DNA of 26,109 nucleotides. It comes from Rhodospirillales bacterium (GTDB lineage Bacteria; Pseudomonadota; Alphaproteobacteria; Rhodospirillales; Magnetospirillaceae). The stretch is taken from contig JASHSH010000382.1 of assembly GCA_030040955.1 (NCBI GenBank), positions 1 to 26,109 of the forward strand, given 5' to 3'. The notes under the pieces were generated by a model, which saw only the letters and a list, made by a program, of their open reading frames with translations, was not told where the DNA came from and searched no databases. Position 1 is the first letter of the stretch. The number at the start of each line of letters is the position of its first letter. Positions 22,620-26,109 of this stretch are shown piece after piece. The translations under genes and the position numbers were made by a program.

Positions 22620-23591
22620 CTACTTGATCGCCTGGGGATTGGTGGGCGAGCCCGCGCCGCCCGGCAGGTGCAACGGCGGCCCGCTGAAGAAGAATTCGTA
22701 GACCTTGTCCGCCGCGCAGTCCTCGGCGAGCTCCTTCAGATAGAAGATCTCGCCCATGGTGAGGCCCATGGCCGGGATCACCACCCAGTGCCAGGGCTGG
22801 TTGGCGGCGTCGGTCTCGTTGGGACGCACCTCGCAGCCCCAGGTGTCGGTGCAGATCGCGGCGACATCCTTCTCCCTGAGCCAGTAGCAGGTGCGGAAGG
22901 CGAGGCCGGGCGCGTCGCCGCCAGCGTAGCCCGTCCAGTCCTTCCGCGCGAGGCAACGTTCCTGGTGGCCGGTGCGGACGATGACGAAATCGCCCTTGCG
23001 GATCGCCACCTTCTGCGCCGCGGCGCAGGCATCGAGCTCGGTGCCGGTGACGGCATGTCCGTCGGGCAGCGAGTCGAGGCCCTTGAAGCGCGCGATGTCG
23101 AGGAGGACGCCGCGACCCACCATCTTGTCGCGGACATGCTCGATGCCGAGCACCTTCGCGCCATTGGCGCCGACGAGCTTGGCGTCGTGGCCGTTGTACA
23201 TTTTGTCGTCGAGGAAGATGTGGCACAGCGCGTCCCACTGGGTCGACGCCTGGCAGGGCATGTTGATCGCGTCGTCGGCGTAGCGCAGATAGGGGAAGGG
23301 CTTGTCCTGGTTACCCGCGGCGGCATCGGTGCCGGTGGCCAGCATCGTGTGGATGGGATTCCAGCGCCCGCCGAACAGGCCGGACTGGATCGGCTCCTTG
23401 AGCGAGAGCGCGAGCGAGAACACCTTGCCCTTCTTGATGAGCCCGGCGGCGGCGACGATGTCGGCGGGCGAGACATTGTTCAGCGTTCCGATCTGGTCGT
23501 CCTTGCCCCACCGCCCCCAGTTGGAATTCGCGCGCGCGGCCTCGTAGATGTCCTCGCGCTTGATCGATTTCTGCGGCACGACCTTGTTCAC
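22620..23591 (-). CDS. Cyclase family protein (kynurenine formamidase-like hydrolase)
   Basis: This 323-residue metal-dependent hydrolase belongs to the cyclase/KynB superfamily, whose members hydrolyse amides, lactones or cyclic intermediates. The signature segment reads QASTQWDALCHIF (114-126): Thr117, Asp120 and His124 fit the family, but the first His of the usual HxGTHxDxPxH is absent and the second is Gln118, as in a TQWD subgroup. A C-terminal MGLTMGEIFYLKELAEDC motif is typical. Translation starts at GTG 23591, 3 to 4 nt after GGGAGGAG; the open frame continues upstream without family similarity. It is the first gene of a leftward operon with the HisD-like dehydrogenase and SDR, divergent from the second binding-protein gene. 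It could open a lactone or amide before the dehydrogenase acts. Confidence 0.9.
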   Translation of the reverse strand: MNKVVPQKSIKREDIYEAARANSNWGRWGKDDQIGTLNNVSPADIVAAAGLIKKGKVFSLALSLKEPIQSGLFGGRWNPIHTMLATGTDAAAGNQDKPFPYLRYADDAINMPCQASTQWDALCHIFLDDKMYNGHDAKLVGANGAKVLGIEHVRDKMVGRGVLLDIARFKGLDSLPDGHAVTGTELDACAAAQKVAIRKGDFVIVRTGHQERCLARKDWTGYAGGDAPGLAFRTCYWLREKDVAAICTDTWGCEVRPNETDAANQPWHWVVIPAMGLTMGEIFYLKELAEDCAADKVYEFFFSGPPLHLPGGAGSPTNPQAIK

Positions 23592-23672
23592 TGTCTCCTC
23601 CCATCCCGAGCATTGATTGAGCACGGGCGATGATCTCGGCAAGACGGGATCATCTATAGCGCGGTGCGTTCT

Positions 23673-23715
23673 CGCCCATAATTCTTGCACGTCTCCGTGC
23701 CGAGCGATCATTACG
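23673..23715 (+). promoter_or_regulatory. Bipartite repeat element, copy 2 (25-nt spacer)
   Basis: CGCCCATAATT (23673-23683) and CATTACG (23709-23715) repeat the words at 8172-8204, with a spacer of 25 instead of 15 nt. The element lies in the 289-bp divergent region between the cyclase operon and the second binding-protein gene. On the minus strand, TATAGA (complement of 23653-23658) is a candidate -10 for the cyclase operon, and the 11-bp word would overlap its -35 region, so a bound factor could affect both directions. Confidence 0.45.
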
Positions 23716-23745
23716 TATTCTGATGCCGGCCAGTGGATCAAATTA

Positions 23746-23774
23746 TTGGTCGCGCACAGGTTCCGCCGTATACG
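23746..23774 (+). promoter_or_regulatory. Candidate sigma70 promoter of the second binding-protein operon
   Basis: TTGGTC (23746-23751), an exact 17-nt spacer and TATACG (23769-23774) make a moderate sigma70 match. The start of transcription would be near 23781, with a leader of about 100 nt to the ATG at 23881. The bipartite element at 23673-23715 would lie upstream at about -110 to -65, an activator-like position. Confidence 0.38.
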
Positions 23775-23880
23775 CTCAGCGCAGAATCCGCGGCGACAAG
23801 CGAATAAGCGCGCGCCCGGATTGCAGTCGGGGCCGTCACGTCGGGCGGCTTGCGACGCACTCTGTGGCCAGGAGGAAACG

Positions 23881-25164
23881 ATGCAAAGCGTAAGGAGCCG
23901 GCGGCTTCGTGCCGCCTTCAGAACGGCTGCGGCGGTCGCGATGCTGGCCGCCGGAACGGTGGCTTGGTCGGGCAGCAGCCGCGCGCAAACCTCGATCATG
24001 GAAGTGACGCCGAACCTCACGCCCTGCGGCACGTACAATTCCGCCGCGCTCGATCCGCGGCCCATCCCCGATGCGATCGGCGGGCAGGCGATGATCGACG
24101 CGCTGCTCGCTCAGGGCTTCCACACGCCGGCGCCGATGCTGGGCGCACCGAGCGAGATGCCGGCCACGTTCTTCGACAAGGTGCGCGCGACGCCCGAGGA
24201 TGCCAAGGCGATTTGCGAGAAGCATCTGACCGCCGTGTTCCTCGATTGGGCCGGCGTGCCTTACAACGTGGCCATCGACAGCGGCGTGAAGACCGTCTTC
24301 GACGGGTTGGGCGTCAAGCTGCTGCGCGTCGCCAACTACGGCATCAACGCGAACGGGCTGCCCGGCGTGCTGGCGGCCATCCTGCCGCTCAAACCCGATA
24401 TCCTGGTGACCGGCGGCACGGTCAACGCCGCGCAGATTGGCGCGATCCTCAAGCCGGCGCTCGACCAGGGCATCACCGTGACCCTGTGGGCCGTCGCATC
24501 GCCCAAGCTGGGCATCGGTCAGGACCAGCCGATCAAGTCGCTCATCACCTACGACTTCTACGGCCTCGGCCTCCAGCTCGCCGACGCGGTGCACAAGCAG
24601 TATCCGAACGGAGCGGAGCTCGGCTACATTCACTGGATCAACGACGTCCCGCCGATCTACGCGCGCGAGAACGGCTTCCTCGACGGGCTGAAGAAGTATC
24701 CGAACATCCACATCGTCACCAACGGCGAACCGAAGCCGTCGACGCCGGAATCGGGCTTCACCCAGTTCAACTCGCCGCAGGCCTTCACCTCGGCGTTCCT
24801 GACCGCGCATCCGAACGTGAACCTTCTGTTCGCTCCCTGGGAGGATCCGCCGGGACTCGGCGAGGCGGCGGCGATCAAGGCCATGCACCTCGAGGACAAG
24901 GTCAAGATCGTCACCATGGACCTCGGCGGCGACGGCGCCTTCCAGCTCAAGCACAACGGCGTCATCGCCCTCGACATGGCCCAGGACGTCTATGATGGCG
25001 GGCGCATGATGGCGATGACCGCCGCCCTGGCGCGGATCGGCAAGGACAGTTACCCGTACGTGTACGTCCCGACCTTCCCGGTGTTCGCGAACTCTGACAC
25101 CGCGGCGGCGTGGGACTATATGCACGGACCCGAGGTCAAGTGCCCGGCGGCCGACTGCCAGTAA
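23881..25164 (+). CDS. Second sugar-type ABC transporter substrate-binding protein
   Basis: This 427-residue periplasmic binding protein of the type 1 (ribose-like) fold has a long Sec signal peptide with basic start MQSVRSRRLRAAFR, a hydrophobic core and a likely cut after SSRA at about residue 35. The mature N-terminus is extended (PNLTPCGTYNSAALDPRPIP) before the fold begins. Domain features are DILVTGGTVNAAQI, SLITYDFYGLGLQLADAV, LGYIHWINDVPP and KVKIVTMDLGGDGA. It ends in KCPAADCQ, and the mature chain has four Cys. ATG 23881 is preceded by AGGAGGAAACG; an upstream open frame from 23617 is not family-like. An ABC ATPase gene follows after 272 nt, so it is the ligand-binding part of a second importer. 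It is clearly different in length from the binding protein at 17276. Confidence 0.92.
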   Translation: MQSVRSRRLRAAFRTAAAVAMLAAGTVAWSGSSRAQTSIMEVTPNLTPCGTYNSAALDPRPIPDAIGGQAMIDALLAQGFHTPAPMLGAPSEMPATFFDKVRATPEDAKAICEKHLTAVFLDWAGVPYNVAIDSGVKTVFDGLGVKLLRVANYGINANGLPGVLAAILPLKPDILVTGGTVNAAQIGAILKPALDQGITVTLWAVASPKLGIGQDQPIKSLITYDFYGLGLQLADAVHKQYPNGAELGYIHWINDVPPIYARENGFLDGLKKYPNIHIVTNGEPKPSTPESGFTQFNSPQAFTSAFLTAHPNVNLLFAPWEDPPGLGEAAAIKAMHLEDKVKIVTMDLGGDGAFQLKHNGVIALDMAQDVYDGGRMMAMTAALARIGKDSYPYVYVPTFPVFANSDTAAAWDYMHGPEVKCPAADCQ

Positions 25165-25185
25165 GGCCGGCCATCGGAGCGTTGA

Positions 25186-25210
25186 CGGCCCATTCGGGTG
25201 GTTTGGGCCG
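25186..25210 (+). repeat. Hairpin 1 after the second binding-protein gene
   Basis: CGGCCCA (25186-25192) pairs with TGGGCCG (25204-25210) around an 11-nt loop, 21 nt past the binding-protein stop. There is no T run. Together with the next hairpin it forms a tandem structure in the gap before the ATPase gene, the usual place for transcript-stabilising stems. Confidence 0.5.
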
Positions 25211-25220
25211 ATGAACTTGG

Positions 25221-25264
25221 CGGGGCGCCGCACCGACACCGACGAGGTGGGTGCGAGCGCCCCG
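25221..25264 (+). repeat. Hairpin 2 between binding-protein and ATPase genes
   Basis: A 14-bp stem with a single bulged A: CGGGGCGC (25221-25228) with GCGCCCCG (25257-25264), extended inward by CGCACC (25229-25234) with GGTGCG (25250-25255), loop 15 nt. No T run follows closely (GCGCATTTACGG), so it is more likely a 3'-end protector or partial attenuator than a full terminator. It parallels the hairpin at 17151-17181 in the first transporter operon. Confidence 0.6.
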
Positions 25265-25436
25265 CGCATTTACGGCGCAGACGCGAATCGCCGCCTCACT
25301 AGCCGCGTTGCGGAAGAGTGTCTACGATGTTCACCGACGTGACCTCCGTCATTCGCCAGAGCGGGCATATCGGCGCGTCGGCACGGGGCGGCCTCCGACT
25401 AGCCCAGCCAGGAAGGGTCGATAGGGAGCGACCCGC

Positions 25437-26109
25437 ATGAGCCAGACGAACGAATCGGACCGCGTGCTCGACATGTCGGGCATCGGCAAGCGGTTCGGCC
25501 AAAACTGGGTCCTGAAGGACGTGAACCTCGCGGTGCGTCGCGGGAGTGTTCACGCCATCGTCGGACACAATGGTGCCGGCAAGTCGACGCTCATGAAGAT
25601 CGCGCTCGGCGCGCTGGAGCCGTCCGAGGGCGCCGTGCGCATCGGCGGGCGGCGGCTGACCTATTCGCGCCCGGCCGAGGCGCGGACGCTCGGCCTCGGC
25701 ATGGTGATGCAGGAGCGCAGCCTGATCACCACCATGTCCGGCGTCGACAATCTGTTTCTGAATTCGGAGCGGTTCAACGGGCTGCGCTGCGTCGATACCG
25801 CGAAGGAGCGCGCCGAGGTCGGGAGCTTGATCCGGCAGCTTGGCATCCATCCCGCCCTTCTGTCGCTGCGCGTCTCCGAGATGAGCACCATCGAGCAGGA
25901 GCTGATCGAAATCGCTCGCGCGCTCAGGCTGGGAAGCCAGGTCCTGGTGCTCGACGAGCCGACCGCTCCGCTCGGGCGGGAGGAGATCACCAAGCTATTC
26001 GAGGTGGTGCGCATCATCGCCGCCACGGGAACCGGGATCGTGCTCATCACGCACCATCTCGCCGAGGTTTTCGCCATCAGCGACGAGGTGACCTGCCTGC
26101 GCGAGGGCA
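25437..26109 (+). CDS. ABC transporter ATP-binding protein (CUT2 type), partial at right edge
   Basis: The N-terminal 224 codons of a ribose-type ABC ATPase are present; the gene runs off the window. It begins MSQTNESDRVLDMSGIGKRF and has Walker A GHNGAGKST (43-51), Q-loop MQERSLITTM, Walker B VLVLDEPT and switch THHLAEVF. The normal LSxGxxQ signature is replaced by VSEMSTIEQ, keeping only the Gln, a degeneracy that echoes NBD1 of the fused transporter. The start is ATG 25437 with AGGGAG about 8 nt upstream. It follows the second binding-protein gene on the same strand, so it should energise that importer. A full RbsA-like protein would be about 500 residues; whether this one is also fused to a permease cannot be seen. 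Confidence 0.9.
   Translation, partial: MSQTNESDRVLDMSGIGKRFGQNWVLKDVNLAVRRGSVHAIVGHNGAGKSTLMKIALGALEPSEGAVRIGGRRLTYSRPAEARTLGLGMVMQERSLITTMSGVDNLFLNSERFNGLRCVDTAKERAEVGSLIRQLGIHPALLSLRVSEMSTIEQELIEIARALRLGSQVLVLDEPTAPLGREEITKLFEVVRIIAATGTGIVLITHHLAEVFAISDEVTCLREG

Noticed and set aside
21301..23238. HisD-like protein extended to 645 residues
   Set aside because: The extra N-terminal 210 residues are the cyclase gene read in another frame and are Arg-rich; ATG 22608 gives the full HisD family length.

Overview
The window is GC-rich, densely coded DNA with strong GGAGG-type ribosome binding sites and frequent GTG starts. Protein families (LLM flavoenzyme, Gfo/Idh/MocA, CUT2-type sugar importers, CocE hydrolase, HisD-like dehydrogenase, cyclase family) and a tRNA-Leu remnant with encoded CCA fit a metabolically versatile soil or rhizosphere alphaproteobacterium. 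Genus cannot be read from the sequence. There are 18 protein genes, the last cut by the right edge, and no rRNA, CRISPR array or insertion sequence was recognised.

Layout. (1) 1-695: no recognised protein gene, but a 3'-terminal fragment of a tRNA-Leu(CAA) gene at 296-359, which looks like one end of an integrated element. (2) 696-5698, minus strand: a leftward catabolic cluster of alpha/beta hydrolase (PcaD-like), LLM flavin monooxygenase, flavin reductase, HIBADH-type dehydrogenase, carboxymuconolactone decarboxylase-family protein and metallo-beta-lactamase-fold hydrolase. The last five are tightly packed. (3) 6122-13502, plus strand: Gfo/Idh/MocA oxidoreductase, LysR regulator, an amidohydrolase of the atrazine chlorohydrolase/deaminase type, a GAF-PucR regulator, a TIM-barrel sugar-phosphate isomerase-like protein and an SDR. 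(4) 13522-18421, minus strand: sugar-type binding protein, a single-chain fusion of a double ABC ATPase with its permease, and an aldo/keto reductase. (5) 18574-23591, minus strand: cyclase-family hydrolase, HisD-paralogue dehydrogenase, SDR and CocE-type esterase. (6) 23881-26109, plus strand: a second sugar-type binding protein and the start of a second ABC ATPase.

How it may work together (inference): two importers of the ribose/CUT2 class bring in small polar compounds. Hydrolases (CocE, amidohydrolase, cyclase, MBL, PcaD-like) open esters, amides or lactones, and a large set of NAD(P) oxidoreductases plus a two-component flavin monooxygenase oxidises the products. Two local regulators (LysR and PucR type) are encoded. 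The substrate is not identifiable from sequence alone.

The most interesting points are: the ATPase-ATPase-permease fusion, with a degenerate signature motif in its first ATPase domain; a two-part DNA motif (CGCCCATAATT ... CATTACG) repeated in the promoter regions of two distant operons with spacers of 15 and 25 nt; the eight-cysteine binding protein; the HisD paralogue outside any histidine operon; the tRNA-Leu att-like fragment; and strong intercistronic hairpins in both transporter operons.
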